Notes: generated from the letters alone by a model not told the origin. Positions 22,700 through 30,886 are shown, numbered from the stretch's first letter. The stretch is 51,554 nucleotides of DNA from an uncultured Christensenella sp. (GCA_910576655.1 CAJTJC010000015.1:1-51554); one strand, 5' to 3'. Numbers and translations are program-made.

Positions 22700-22725
22700 T
22701 AATACAATTAATACAGTTAAGACAG
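22699..22725 (+). promoter_or_regulatory. Triple 9-bp direct repeat, likely operator of the GntR regulator
   Basis: Three head-to-tail units, TTAATACAA, TTAATACAG and TTAAGACAG, cover the -10 edge and the transcription start. Binding here by the regulator encoded next would block its own operon, as is usual for YtrA-type regulators; that binding is inferred. Confidence 0.5.
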
Positions 22726-22731
22726 TGGGTT

Positions 22732-23076
22732 ATGCAGACAGAAAAAACAAGCGTATATTTAAAAATAGTCGACGACTTTAAAATGAAAATCGATTTGGGG
22801 CTTTACGGAGAAGGCGAGCAGCTGCCAAGCTGCCGCGACCTTGCCTACAAAATGGGAATAAACCCCAACACCGTTCAGCGTGCGTACACCGTGCTCGAAG
22901 ACGAGGGATTTATTTACACGCAGCCTAAAAAGGGCGTTTACGTGGCCGCGCGCGACAAAAAGCGGTTGGTCGGCGAAATTGCAAGGCAAAAGCTTTGCGA
23001 GCTTAAAAACTCGGGAATAGACAAAGGCAGCTTAATAAAAATTATTGATGAAATATGGGGAAACGAAAATGATTGA
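22732..23076 (+). CDS. GntR family (YtrA-type) transcriptional regulator
   Basis: A 114-residue regulator. The winged helix covers residues about 8-75 with the YtrA-type sequence 'GEQLPSCRDLAYKMGINPNTVQRAYTVLEDEG' and wing 'KKGVYVA'. A short C-terminal helical tail serves dimerisation; there is no effector domain, as usual for the YtrA subfamily. Such regulators repress the ABC exporter in their own operon and respond to envelope stress. The stop codon overlaps the ABC ATPase start by 8 nt. The ribosome site is weak (GTGGG). Confidence 0.93.
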   Translation: MQTEKTSVYLKIVDDFKMKIDLGLYGEGEQLPSCRDLAYKMGINPNTVQRAYTVLEDEGFIYTQPKKGVYVAARDKKRLVGEIARQKLCELKNSGIDKGSLIKIIDEIWGNEND

Positions 23077-23944
23077 GACGACCAACCTTTCAAAAAGCTT
23101 CGGCGACAAAACGGTATTTGCAAATACCGATATTACAGTCGAAAAAGGCAGCATCTGCGGACTCGTGGGCATTAACGGCGCGGGTAAAAGCACGCTTCTG
23201 AGAATTCTTGCCGGCGTCATGCGTCAGGACGGCGGCGAGGCGAAAATAGAAGGCGAAAGCGTTTACGAAAACGAGCGCGTAAAGTCCAAAATATTTTTTC
23301 TGCCCGACGACCCCTACTACGATACGGGCGTTACGGGCGAGAAGCTGAAAAAAATGTATTCCGTCTTTTACGATTTCGACGAGGAAATTTTCGCGCACTT
23401 TACGGGCAAATTTTCGCTTGAACTCAAAAAGCCGATACGCAACTTTTCAAAGGGAATGAAGCGACAGCTTTTTATTTCGGTCGCGCTTGCGTGCCGGCCC
23501 GAATATCTGTTTTTGGACGAAGCTTTCGACGGACTGGACCCGCTGGCGCGGCTGGAATTCAAGCGCGGACTTATTACTGCGCAGGAACAGGGCTGCACCG
23601 TTATTATCGCCTCGCACTCGCTAAGAGAGCTTGAGGACATTTGCGACAGCTTTATTTTAATCGACGAAGCTAACGTAAAGGTCAGCGGGAACATACAAAA
23701 AGCGCTGTCGAACATATTCAAGCTTCAGCTTGCGTTCAAGGAAAACGTCCGGCCTGAAAATCTGCCCTTCGAATATATCCGCGCAGAGGTAAGCGGGCGG
23801 GTTATAACCGTCGTCGCGCGCGGCGACAAGGCGGCGATTACGGCTGAAATTTCGCAAATGCACCCTCTCATTTTGGAAGAAATTCCTATGAATTTAGAGG
23901 ATTTGTTCATAGAAGAGGTTCAGGAAAGAGGGTATCTCAAATGA
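23069..23944 (+). CDS. ABC transporter ATP-binding protein
   Basis: A 291-residue ATPase of the ABC-2 exporter type. Walker A is GINGAGKST at residues 34-42, the signature is FSKGM at 126-130, Walker B is YLFLDE at 146-151 and the switch histidine is His183. The C-terminal 80 residues form the extra domain seen in YtrB/NatA-like ATPases. The start at 23069 overlaps the GntR stop; an earlier in-frame ATG at 23045 lies deeper in that gene. Its stop overlaps the permease start by 4 nt. The substrate is unknown; regulator-ABC-permease operons of this type usually handle envelope stress or peptide antibiotics. Confidence 0.95.
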   Translation: MIETTNLSKSFGDKTVFANTDITVEKGSICGLVGINGAGKSTLLRILAGVMRQDGGEAKIEGESVYENERVKSKIFFLPDDPYYDTGVTGEKLKKMYSVFYDFDEEIFAHFTGKFSLELKKPIRNFSKGMKRQLFISVALACRPEYLFLDEAFDGLDPLARLEFKRGLITAQEQGCTVIIASHSLRELEDICDSFILIDEANVKVSGNIQKALSNIFKLQLAFKENVRPENLPFEYIRAEVSGRVITVVARGDKAAITAEISQMHPLILEEIPMNLEDLFIEEVQERGYLK

Positions 23945-24984
23945 AAAAATACTTCTCATACGAGCTGAAAAATAAAACCTACGTAATAGCGTGCCTTGCC
24001 GTTATTACAACCCTGATATACTCCTCCGTCATACTTTCAAACAAATTTTACGGCAACAGTTCGCAGATGTTTCAATTCGAAGTCAATCTCGAAACGATAT
24101 TCGCTTTAAGTATCGCGCTTGCCGTTATAGCCCCTATGATACAGTTTAATTACAGAATGACTAAACGCAGCACGGATTTGTTTTATTCCCTCCCTCTGTC
24201 GCATTATAAAATATTTACGGTAAGATATTTAGTCGGCTTGATATTAGTGTTTGCACCCTATTTGACGGCTTACCTTACGGGCGCGATTATTATGCTGATA
24301 AAGACGACAGACAAAATATTTTACGGCGTGTACTACCTGCCGCATTTCTTTTTGTCTTTGCCCGCGATATTTTGCATTTATACGATTTCCGCATTTGCTT
24401 TTACCCGCGCGAACAAGTTTATCGACGGCGCAATATTTATAATCTTCTGGATGTTTGTGTGGGTGCTTATCGCCGAATTCTTCGGAAAATTTATCTATTA
24501 CGATTTCGAGCCTTATAAAATATCTAAGGTTTTCTCCGATTATTACATGACGTTTGCCCCTCTCGGCAGACTGACCGACTATTTTCAGGCAAGGCTTGTC
24601 GGCGAGCGCTTCACCTCGACAATGAACGACGACGTTGCGAATATGGCGGCGGCATACACTTTAACGGGCGGTACGGCGGTTTTTGCAACCGTGTGGCTGT
24701 TCGTTTCCGAGAAGTATACCCAGTCCGAAAACGCGGGACAAATATCCGACAGCCCGTTCGGTTACAAGGTTATGATACCGCTGTTTACCGTATTAGCGCT
24801 GAGCTTTTGCGATTTATCCAGACCCGAAAACTATATAATGGTCGTAATGATAATAGTCGGTTCGCTGATTGCAAACGCGCTATACAGGCGCACGCTTAAA
24901 TTGGGATTGCGGCAGACGCTTATTTTTATAGGCTCCGTAATTGCGGGAATTATCTTTGCAGCAATATTCACGGCAATCTGGTAA
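23941..24984 (+). CDS. ABC-2 type permease
   Basis: A 347-residue membrane protein with about eight helices, including segments near residues 15-32, 48-68, 90-118, 128-150, 160-182, 232-252, 268-300 and 318-345. The pattern 'DLFYSLPLSHYKIFTVRYLVGL' is typical of ABC-2 permeases in GntR-linked exporters. It shares the ATGA overlap with the ATPase gene, so the three genes form a coupled operon. A terminator follows at once. Confidence 0.88.
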   Translation: MKKYFSYELKNKTYVIACLAVITTLIYSSVILSNKFYGNSSQMFQFEVNLETIFALSIALAVIAPMIQFNYRMTKRSTDLFYSLPLSHYKIFTVRYLVGLILVFAPYLTAYLTGAIIMLIKTTDKIFYGVYYLPHFFLSLPAIFCIYTISAFAFTRANKFIDGAIFIIFWMFVWVLIAEFFGKFIYYDFEPYKISKVFSDYYMTFAPLGRLTDYFQARLVGERFTSTMNDDVANMAAAYTLTGGTAVFATVWLFVSEKYTQSENAGQISDSPFGYKVMIPLFTVLALSFCDLSRPENYIMVVMIIVGSLIANALYRRTLKLGLRQTLIFIGSVIAGIIFAAIFTAIW

Positions 24985-24990
24985 AATAAT

Positions 24991-25016
24991 AAAACAGCCC
25001 TCAGGGGCTGTTTTTT
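24991..25016 (+). terminator. Terminator shared by the permease and the convergent ATPase gene
   Basis: Stem with A/T extension (CAGCCC 24995-25000 with GGGCTG 25005-25010) ending in TTTTTT. The TGA stop codon of the minus-strand P-type ATPase gene lies inside this hairpin at 25001-25003. Confidence 0.85.
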
Positions 25017-27607
25017 ATTGCAAGCTTTTTGAAATGCAGTCTGCGGCCGAGCATCCGTACGACAAGCTTATACAGCTCGCCCGCGGGGATTATCGAAAGC
25101 GAAACGCCCGCGGCTATAAGCCAGTGCTGCCAACCGAGACAGTCGAGCCCGAACGCGTATTTCAGCGGGCTTACCGCAAGCAGGATATTCGTGACAATAC
25201 CGCCGAGCACCGTAAAGAGAAGTATCTTGTTGGTAAACAACCCGCATTTGAATATCGACTGCCGTTCCGAGCGGATATTGAAAGCCTGAAACAGCTCGGC
25301 AAAGGATATTACGAGGAAGGTCAACGCGGTTGCAACCTCGTTGCCGAGGTACTTTAACGCCACGGCGTAGGTACCCACCGTCAGCGCGGTTATAAACAGT
25401 CCGAAGAAAATTATAAACGCAAGCGAGCTTTTTGCAAACAGACTTTTTTCGGCGCGGACGGGCGGGGTTTTCATAACGTCGCCGTCCTCCTTTTCCATTC
25501 CGAGCGCAAGCACGGGGAAGCTGTCCGTTATAAGGTTGAGCCACAAAAGCTGCGTTGACAGCATAAAGTCGTGTCTGAAAAACACTAACGCGGCGATAAG
25601 AATTGCAAGCACCTCGGCAAGGTTGGTAGAAAGGAAAAACTGTATAGTCTTTCTCACGTTTGCGGAAATGCGCCTGCCCTCGCGCACGGCGGAAACTATC
25701 GTCGTAAAATTGTCGTCGGCGATTACCATATCGGAAGCGTTTTTTGTAACGTCCGTGCCGGAGCCCATAGCAATGCCTATATCGGCGCTCTTTATGCTCG
25801 GCGCGTCGTTAATGCCGTCGCCCGTCATTGCGGTAACGTGGCCGCGCTTTTTGAACGCCTTGACTATTATATTCTTGTGCTTTGGCGAAACGCGCGCAAA
25901 CACGCGGCAGTTGGGGATAGCCGCGTCCCGCTCCTTGGGCGGAAGGGAATCGAGCTGCTCGCCAGACATAACCTCCTCCTCGCGTTCGGCAATGCCCGCC
26001 TTTTTGGCTATCGCAAGCGCGGTGCGAACGTGGTCGCCCGTTATCATTACGGTGACAATGCCCGCCTGCCTGCACTCCGCCACGGCTTCCTTTACGCCCT
26101 CTTTAAGTCCGTCAATCATTCCGCAAAGACCTATGAAAACCAGTCCGTCCTCGCTTATAGTCCCGCCGTAGCCGCGATACGCAAAGCCGAGCACGCGCAG
26201 AGCGTTATCCGACATTGCATTGCAGTAGCCGAATATGCTGCGCTTATCCTCGCGGGTGATTGCGCGGACGCCCGACGGCGTTAAAATAAACGAACAGCGT
26301 TCGATAAGAACGTCGGGCGCGCCCTTGGAAAAAGTCAGCTTTTCGCCGCCGAAGCCCGCCGCGACGGACATCATTTTTCTCTCTGAAGTGAACGGAATTT
26401 CGGCAATTTTTTCGTGAGACGCGGAAAACCCGCACTCGTCCGCGTACACCTTTAAGGCTATTTCGGTGGGGTCGCCCAAATATCCGTGCGCGCCGCTTTT
26501 TACCGAAGAGCACGCCGTCATACATTGCAGTAGCTTTTCCTTGCCGTCGTCGGCGCAGAAAATTTCGGTGACGCGCATTTTGTTTTGAGTGAGCGTGCCC
26601 GTCTTATCAGAGCATATTACCGAACAGCCGCCGAGCGTCTCTACCGATTTCAGCTTGCGGATAACCACGTTTTTGCGGCTCATGCGCTGAACGCCCATAG
26701 CCATAATTATGGTCACTACCGCGGGCAGTCCCTCTGGAATTGCCGCAACCGCGACCGCGACCGAGGTCATAAAATTCTTTAAGACGCCTTCGCCGCGCAC
26801 GCATAGACCCATAATGAAAATTATCACCGTGACGACAAGCACGAAGCCCGAAATTATTTTGCCGAGCTTATTCAGCGTGTTTTCAAGCGGAGTTGCCTCC
26901 AGCTTGCCGTCTTTTAGCATTGCGGCAATTTTGCCCGTTTCAGTCTGCATACCAACGGCGGTGACTACCGCGCGAGCGTTGCCGCTTACCACGAAGGTGG
27001 AATTGAACAGCGTGTTCCTCATTTCGCCCAGCGCGACCTTATTGCCGCGTATGGTATCGGCGTTCTTTTCCACGCTAACGCTTTCGCCCGTAAGCGCGGA
27101 CTCGTCGCATTTCAGACCGTTGCACTCGATAATTCGGCAATCGGCGCAGATTACGTCGCCTTCCTCGAACATTACGACGTCTCCGACGGTCACTTGCGTG
27201 CTGTCTATTTCGGTAGCCTCTCCCCCGCGCATTACCTTGACCGTGCCCGCCGAAAGCTTTTTAAGGTTTTCGATAGCCTTGTCCGCCCTGAACTGCTGCA
27301 CCGTACCCACGACCGCGTTCATAAATATTATGGCAAGTATTATAAACGTGTCCGTTAAGTCGTTCCTGTCCTTGGAAATGAACGCGATTACCGCTGAAAC
27401 CGCCGCTGCCAGTATAAGCAGTACCGTCATAAAGTCCTTGAACTGGGAAAAGAACAGCTTTATTATACCCGACTTTTTGCCCCGTTCAAGCTCGTTAAGA
27501 CCGTGTTCCTTTAACCTTGCAGCCGCATCTTCGGCGCCGAGCCCCTTTTCAGAGGTGTTCAGCGTTCTGAAAGTTTGTCCTATATCGTTAAAACAAAAAT
27601 TCTGCAT
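25001..27607 (-). CDS. P-type (P2-type, Ca2+-transporting) ATPase
   Basis: An 868-residue cation pump of the SERCA/PMCA-like P2 group. Visible motifs: TGES at 173-176 (actuator), PEGL at 291-294 in helix 4 of the ion site, the phosphorylated Asp334 in DKTGTLTQ, 'MTGDGINDAP' of the phosphorylation domain, and 'NLITDSFPVLALGME' in helix 6 with Asn and Asp ligands. These residues fit Ca2+ export, though Mn2+ is possible. About ten helices. The gene follows nifU after 36 nt on the same strand. The ribosome site and ATG lie in the loop and stem of a hairpin (27599-27626). The stop codon lies inside the terminator. Confidence 0.94.
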   Translation of the reverse strand: MQNFCFNDIGQTFRTLNTSEKGLGAEDAAARLKEHGLNELERGKKSGIIKLFFSQFKDFMTVLLILAAAVSAVIAFISKDRNDLTDTFIILAIIFMNAVVGTVQQFRADKAIENLKKLSAGTVKVMRGGEATEIDSTQVTVGDVVMFEEGDVICADCRIIECNGLKCDESALTGESVSVEKNADTIRGNKVALGEMRNTLFNSTFVVSGNARAVVTAVGMQTETGKIAAMLKDGKLEATPLENTLNKLGKIISGFVLVVTVIIFIMGLCVRGEGVLKNFMTSVAVAVAAIPEGLPAVVTIIMAMGVQRMSRKNVVIRKLKSVETLGGCSVICSDKTGTLTQNKMRVTEIFCADDGKEKLLQCMTACSSVKSGAHGYLGDPTEIALKVYADECGFSASHEKIAEIPFTSERKMMSVAAGFGGEKLTFSKGAPDVLIERCSFILTPSGVRAITREDKRSIFGYCNAMSDNALRVLGFAYRGYGGTISEDGLVFIGLCGMIDGLKEGVKEAVAECRQAGIVTVMITGDHVRTALAIAKKAGIAEREEEVMSGEQLDSLPPKERDAAIPNCRVFARVSPKHKNIIVKAFKKRGHVTAMTGDGINDAPSIKSADIGIAMGSGTDVTKNASDMVIADDNFTTIVSAVREGRRISANVRKTIQFFLSTNLAEVLAILIAALVFFRHDFMLSTQLLWLNLITDSFPVLALGMEKEDGDVMKTPPVRAEKSLFAKSSLAFIIFFGLFITALTVGTYAVALKYLGNEVATALTFLVISFAELFQAFNIRSERQSIFKCGLFTNKILLFTVLGGIVTNILLAVSPLKYAFGLDCLGWQHWLIAAGVSLSIIPAGELYKLVVRMLGRRLHFKKLAIKNSP

Positions 27608-27626
27608 ACCTATCTGTATGCAGAAT
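27599..27626 (-). promoter_or_regulatory. Hairpin covering the ATPase start codon
   Basis: Perfect 10-bp inverted repeat ATTCTGCATA/TATGCAGAAT (27599-27608, 27617-27626) with an 8-nt loop that holds GATAGG, the likely ribosome site. The ATG at 27605-27607 lies in the stem. If formed in the mRNA it would limit initiation; it has no T-run to act as a terminator for nifU. Confidence 0.55.
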
Positions 27627-27643
27627 TGCTAAATTTTATAACT

Positions 27644-28060
27644 TTAATCTTCGTGAGGGTCGGGAAACTGCGACTTGTCGTAGGCTATGCCGTTTTTATC
27701 GTAATAGTCCTTGATTGCCGCGCGTATAGCTTCCTCGGCAAGCACCGAGCAGTGCATTTTATGCGCAGGCAGACCGTCAAGCGCCTCGGCAACCGCCTTG
27801 TTGGTAAGCGTAAGCGCCTCTTCGAGCGGCTTGCCTTTTATCAGCTCGGTAGCCATAGACGACGACGCGATTGCGCTGCCGCAGCCGAACGTGTTGAATT
27901 TAACGTCGGTTATAACGCCGTTATCTATCTTCAGATATATCTTCATAATGTCGCCGCAACGCGCGTTGCCAACCTCGCCTATGCCGTCGGCGTCGTCGAT
28001 TTTACCCACGTTGCGCGGGTTCGTGAAATGGTCCATAACCTTTTCGCTGTAAAGTGCCAT
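27644..28060 (-). CDS. nifU: NifU/IscU-type Fe-S cluster scaffold protein
   Basis: A 138-residue scaffold on which Fe-S clusters are built before transfer to target proteins. The three conserved cysteines are Cys35 (GNARCGD), Cys60 (TFGCGSA) and Cys104 (MHCSVLAE). The N-terminal 'YSEKVMDHFTNPRNVG' is the family hallmark. The aspartate after Cys35 is the one that helps cluster release. It partners with the NifS desulfurase encoded upstream; the 193-bp gap between them holds palindromic repeats. AGAGG lies 8 nt before the ATG. Confidence 0.95.
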   Translation of the reverse strand: MALYSEKVMDHFTNPRNVGKIDDADGIGEVGNARCGDIMKIYLKIDNGVITDVKFNTFGCGSAIASSSMATELIKGKPLEEALTLTNKAVAEALDGLPAHKMHCSVLAEEAIRAAIKDYYDKNGIAYDKSQFPDPHED

Positions 28061-28088
28061 TATTTTTACCTCTTAAATTTATTGTAAT

Positions 28089-28119
28089 AAAACGCAGAAT
28101 TGCGAAGTATGTGTGTTTT
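28089..28119. repeat. Short palindromic element, internally deleted copy
   Basis: 31 nt with arms AAAACGCA (28089-28096) and TGTGTTTT (28112-28119). The right half (ATTGCGAAGTATGTGTGTTTT-like, 28099-28119) parallels the right end of the larger element, so it looks like the same element with its centre lost. Confidence 0.5.
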
Positions 28120-28132
28120 GATTTTTACGGTA

Positions 28133-28254
28133 AAAACGCAGAGATACGAGCAAGACAAGGAAAGCGCGGATTTGTTGCAGGAAGTTTACATTGACGTAAA
28201 CGACCAAAACAAAACGCAAGCTTGACGCCGTATTGCGAAGCATATATGCGTTTT
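28133..28254. repeat. Palindromic intergenic element (MITE-like) between nifS and nifU
   Basis: A 122-bp unit with terminal inverted repeats AAAACGCA (28133-28140) and TGCGTTTT (28247-28254), partly extended inwards, and a central hairpin GTTTAC/GTAAAC (28184-28189, 28196-28201). Its right end overlaps the nifS stop codon. I have the impression of having met similar units between genes in other Clostridia, but I cannot verify that here. It could equally be a structured RNA between the two cistrons. Confidence 0.5.
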
Positions 28255-29444
28255 TAAATTAAATGCTCTTTTTCGCCCTTTTCAAGCGCCTCCCACACCG
28301 GCGACATATTGCGAAGATAGGCGACCACCTCGGGCACCGCCTGTAAAATCGCGTCCACGTCCTCGTCTGTGTTGTAGTCGGAAAAGCTTATTCTCAGCGA
28401 GCCGTGCGCGACCTCGTGCGGGAGCCCTATCGCAAGCAGCACGTGCGAGGGGTCGAGCGAGCCCGACGTACACGCCGAACCCGACGATGCGCATATTCCG
28501 CGCGCGTCGAGCAACAGCAGCAGCCCTTCGCCCTCTATCCCCTCGAAGCACATATTCACGTTGGCGGGCAGACGCTTGTCCCTGTCGCCGTTCAGGCGCG
28601 AATGGGGTATTTTCAGCAGCCCGTCAATCAATCTGTCGCGCAGAGATTTAAGCTTTGCCGAGGTGCGCGGCATATTCGCGCACGCCTCTTCCAGCGCGGC
28701 GGTCATTGCCGCTATGCCCGCAATATTTTCGGTACCGGCGCGGCGGTTGCGCTCCTGTGCGCCTCCGTCTATAAACGCGTTGAGCGGCACTCCCTTTCGG
28801 CAGTACAGCGCGCCCACGCCCTTGGGTCCGTGGAATTTGTGCGCGGAAACGGCAAGCATATCGATATTGTCCGCCTTGACGTCTACGGGAATATGCCCGA
28901 CCGCCTGTACCGCGTCCGTGTGAAATACCACGCCCGCCTTGCGGCAGACCGCGCCTATTTCGCGTATGGGTTGAATAGTGCCTATTTCGTTGTTGGCGTA
29001 CATTACCGAAATCAGCGCGGTATCGGGGCGTATAGCCCTTTCAACCTGCTCCGCGGTAACAAGCCCGCTCTCGCTTACGGGAAGATAAGTTACCTCGAAC
29101 CCCTCTTTTTCAAGCTTTTTTAAAGTATGAAGCACGGCGTGATGCTCGAACGCGGTAGAAACGATATGCTTTTTACCCTTTTTGAGTCCGTTATACGCAG
29201 CCGAGCGCAGCGCCTGATTGTCCGCCTCGCTTCCGCAGGACGTAAAATATATTTCCTTGGGGTCGGCGTTAATCAGCCGTGCAAAACGCGCGCGCGCGTC
29301 CTCTATCGCCTCTTTCGCCGTCTGGCCGACGGTATGCAGCGACGACGGGTTGCCGTACACCTCTTTGAGATACGGCGTCATTGCGTTTATAGCCGTATCG
29401 CTCATCGCGGTCGTTGCCGCGTTATCGACGTAAATCGTTTTCAT
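28254..29444 (-). CDS. nifS: Cysteine desulfurase, NifS/IscS type
   Basis: A 396-residue PLP enzyme that takes sulfur from cysteine and hands it, as a persulfide, to NifU and other acceptors. The N-terminal 'YVDNAATT' binds PLP, Lys203 in SAHKFHGPKG forms the Schiff base, and Cys325 in SSGSACTSG is the catalytic cysteine on a group I loop. The length fits the family. The promoter at 29474-29502 overlaps a perfect palindrome, and an Rrf2 regulator gene lies directly upstream, so Fe-S-responsive control is likely. NadA, encoded just above, needs a 4Fe-4S cluster. TAGGA serves as ribosome site. Confidence 0.96.
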   Translation of the reverse strand: MKTIYVDNAATTAMSDTAINAMTPYLKEVYGNPSSLHTVGQTAKEAIEDARARFARLINADPKEIYFTSCGSEADNQALRSAAYNGLKKGKKHIVSTAFEHHAVLHTLKKLEKEGFEVTYLPVSESGLVTAEQVERAIRPDTALISVMYANNEIGTIQPIREIGAVCRKAGVVFHTDAVQAVGHIPVDVKADNIDMLAVSAHKFHGPKGVGALYCRKGVPLNAFIDGGAQERNRRAGTENIAGIAAMTAALEEACANMPRTSAKLKSLRDRLIDGLLKIPHSRLNGDRDKRLPANVNMCFEGIEGEGLLLLLDARGICASSGSACTSGSLDPSHVLLAIGLPHEVAHGSLRISFSDYNTDEDVDAILQAVPEVVAYLRNMSPVWEALEKGEKEHLI

Positions 29445-29473
29445 TTTAATTCCTACTATTTAAGTATGAATTA

Positions 29474-29502
29474 ATTATAAAATTTAATTCCTATTTTGTC
29501 AA
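29474..29502 (-). promoter_or_regulatory. Promoter of nifS-nifU
   Basis: Minus strand: consensus -35 TTGACA (29497-29502), 17-nt spacer, consensus -10 TATAAT (29474-29479). Confidence 0.7.
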
Positions 29503-29509
29503 TAGGAAT
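29487..29509. promoter_or_regulatory. Likely Rrf2/IscR-type operator over the nifS -35
   Basis: Perfect inverted repeat: ATTCCTATT (29487-29495), 5-bp centre, AATAGGAAT (29501-29509). It covers the -35 and part of the spacer. The AATAGGAAT half resembles sites of Rrf2-family regulators, and such a regulator is encoded 22 bp away. Occupancy would block RNA polymerase. Confidence 0.65.
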
Positions 29510-29530
29510 ACGAAGCTTTTTCAAATTTTT

Positions 29531-29932
29531 TCAGCCGTGAATTAAATCCCTTAGGGTTTTAGAGCTTAAAAATACGGTTATGACCTCGTCAAGCTCTTTA
29601 AAAAGCGGTAAAGTATCGCAGGTGCAGGCGTTTTCGCAGCCCGAAATAAGGCATTGAACGGGCGAAAGCGAGCCCTCGCCTATCTGTAAAATTTCCGCGG
29701 CGGTATATTCCTCGGGTTTTCTTGCAAGGCGGTAGCCCCCGCTTTTGCCGCGCGCGCTGACGATAAGCCCCGCTGCGGTAAGCTGCGCCGCGCTGGCTTC
29801 GAGATATTTTAAAGATTCTTTCTGACGCACCGCAATATCGGCAAGCGATATATTGCCCTCGCCCTCGTGCCGCGCCAAATCAATCATTATTTTAAGGGCG
29901 TTTCTACCCTTGGTCGTAATCATCATAAGCAT
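29531..29932 (-). CDS. Rrf2 family regulator, IscR-like
   Basis: A 133-residue winged-helix regulator of the Rrf2 family. The start 'MITTKGRNALKIMIDLARH' and 'ARGKSGGYRLAR' (wing) are typical. Cys94, Cys99, Cys103 and Cys105 form a cluster-binding loop like the three cysteines of IscR, so it probably senses Fe-S status. ATG follows the nadA stop codon directly; a second ATG three codons later (29923) is an equally good start. It sits between nadA and nifS, whose promoter carries a matching palindrome. Confidence 0.92.
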   Translation of the reverse strand: MLMMITTKGRNALKIMIDLARHEGEGNISLADIAVRQKESLKYLEASAAQLTAAGLIVSARGKSGGYRLARKPEEYTAAEILQIGEGSLSPVQCLISGCENACTCDTLPLFKELDEVITVFLSSKTLRDLIHG

Positions 29933-30847
29933 TTAACCGCCATATTTTATCATTCTCTCTATACACTTAACGGCTTTAAGGCGCGTATCTTCGTCCATAA
30001 CTATTTCCTCGCCGCCGCAGCCCTTTAAACAGTGCAGAACGTCGGTAAGCGTAGTTATGCGCATATTGTGGCATACGAGGTCCTTGGAAAGCGGATAAAA
30101 TTTCTTTTCGGGGTGCCTGTACTGTAAATGCTGTACGATTGAGTTGTCGGTACCGATTATAAATTCACGCGCGTCGGATTGCTCGGCGTACTGCGCTATA
30201 CCCGCAGTCGAGCCGGCGTAATCGGCAAGCGCCACCACCTCGGGACGACACTCGGGGTGTACGAGAAACAGCGCGTCGGGGTGCGCGGCTTTGGCGGCAA
30301 CCGCCTCCTCGCGCCCCACCCTCGCATGAGTGGGACAGCCGCCCGAAAGCAGCTTGAAATTCTTTTCGGGAACCTGATTTTTTACGTAAGTGCCGAGATT
30401 TATATCGGGTATAAACAAAATATTCTTTTCGGGCATTGCTCGGCAAATTTTAACCGCGCTCGACGAAGTAACGCAGACGTCGGCTATCGTTTTAAGCTCT
30501 GCCGTGGTATTTATATAAGCAACCACCGCATAATCGGGGTACGAGCTTTTGACCTGCTCGATAAGTCCGCGCTCCATCTGCTCCGCCATGGGGCAGCCCG
30601 CCGCGGGATTGGCAAGCGTTACGCGCTTTTGCGGGGAAAGCATTTTAACAGTTTCCGCCATAAAGCGTACGCCGCACATCAATATATTTTTTTGCGGCGC
30701 GCTTTTCGCCTTGACGGACAGCGCGTAGCTGTCGCCAACGAAATCGGCAACCTCGCAAATTTCTTCCGACATATAACTATGCGCTAAAATGCAGGTATCC
30801 GTCTGCTTTTTCAAACGCAGTATTTGTTCCTGAACGTCTTTAATCAT
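29933..30847 (-). CDS. nadA: Quinolinate synthase
   Basis: A 304-residue NadA, which condenses iminoaspartate with dihydroxyacetone phosphate to quinolinate in NAD synthesis, using a 4Fe-4S cluster. Cys85 (AAGCPMAE), Cys171 (GGCPTH) and Cys259 (LVCHNM) are spaced like the three cluster ligands; VHPEC at 196-200 is also conserved. I start at 30847 (MIKDVQ): the longer frame to 30886 is covered by a TTGACA-17-TATAAT promoter, and the transcript should begin only 3-4 nt before this ATG. No nadB or nadC lies in the window; the link to nifS fits its Fe-S need. Confidence 0.94.
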   Translation of the reverse strand: MIKDVQEQILRLKKQTDTCILAHSYMSEEICEVADFVGDSYALSVKAKSAPQKNILMCGVRFMAETVKMLSPQKRVTLANPAAGCPMAEQMERGLIEQVKSSYPDYAVVAYINTTAELKTIADVCVTSSSAVKICRAMPEKNILFIPDINLGTYVKNQVPEKNFKLLSGGCPTHARVGREEAVAAKAAHPDALFLVHPECRPEVVALADYAGSTAGIAQYAEQSDAREFIIGTDNSIVQHLQYRHPEKKFYPLSKDLVCHNMRITTLTDVLHCLKGCGGEEIVMDEDTRLKAVKCIERMIKYGG

Positions 30848-30857
30848 AATCGTATAA

Positions 30858-30886
30858 ATTATATATTGCGCACGCGCATTTGTCAA
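30858..30886 (-). promoter_or_regulatory. Promoter of nadA-rrf2
   Basis: Minus strand: consensus -35 TTGACA (30881-30886), 17-nt spacer, consensus -10 TATAAT (30858-30863), 10 nt before the nadA ATG; near-leaderless. Confidence 0.65.

Noticed and set aside
26709..27632. 307-residue plus-strand frame opposite the P-type ATPase
   Set aside because: The minus strand carries all P-type ATPase motifs; the plus frame is serine/threonine-rich noise.
30848..30886. N-terminal extension of nadA to 30886
   Set aside because: The extension is occupied by a consensus promoter, and NadA proteins normally start near MIKDVQ.
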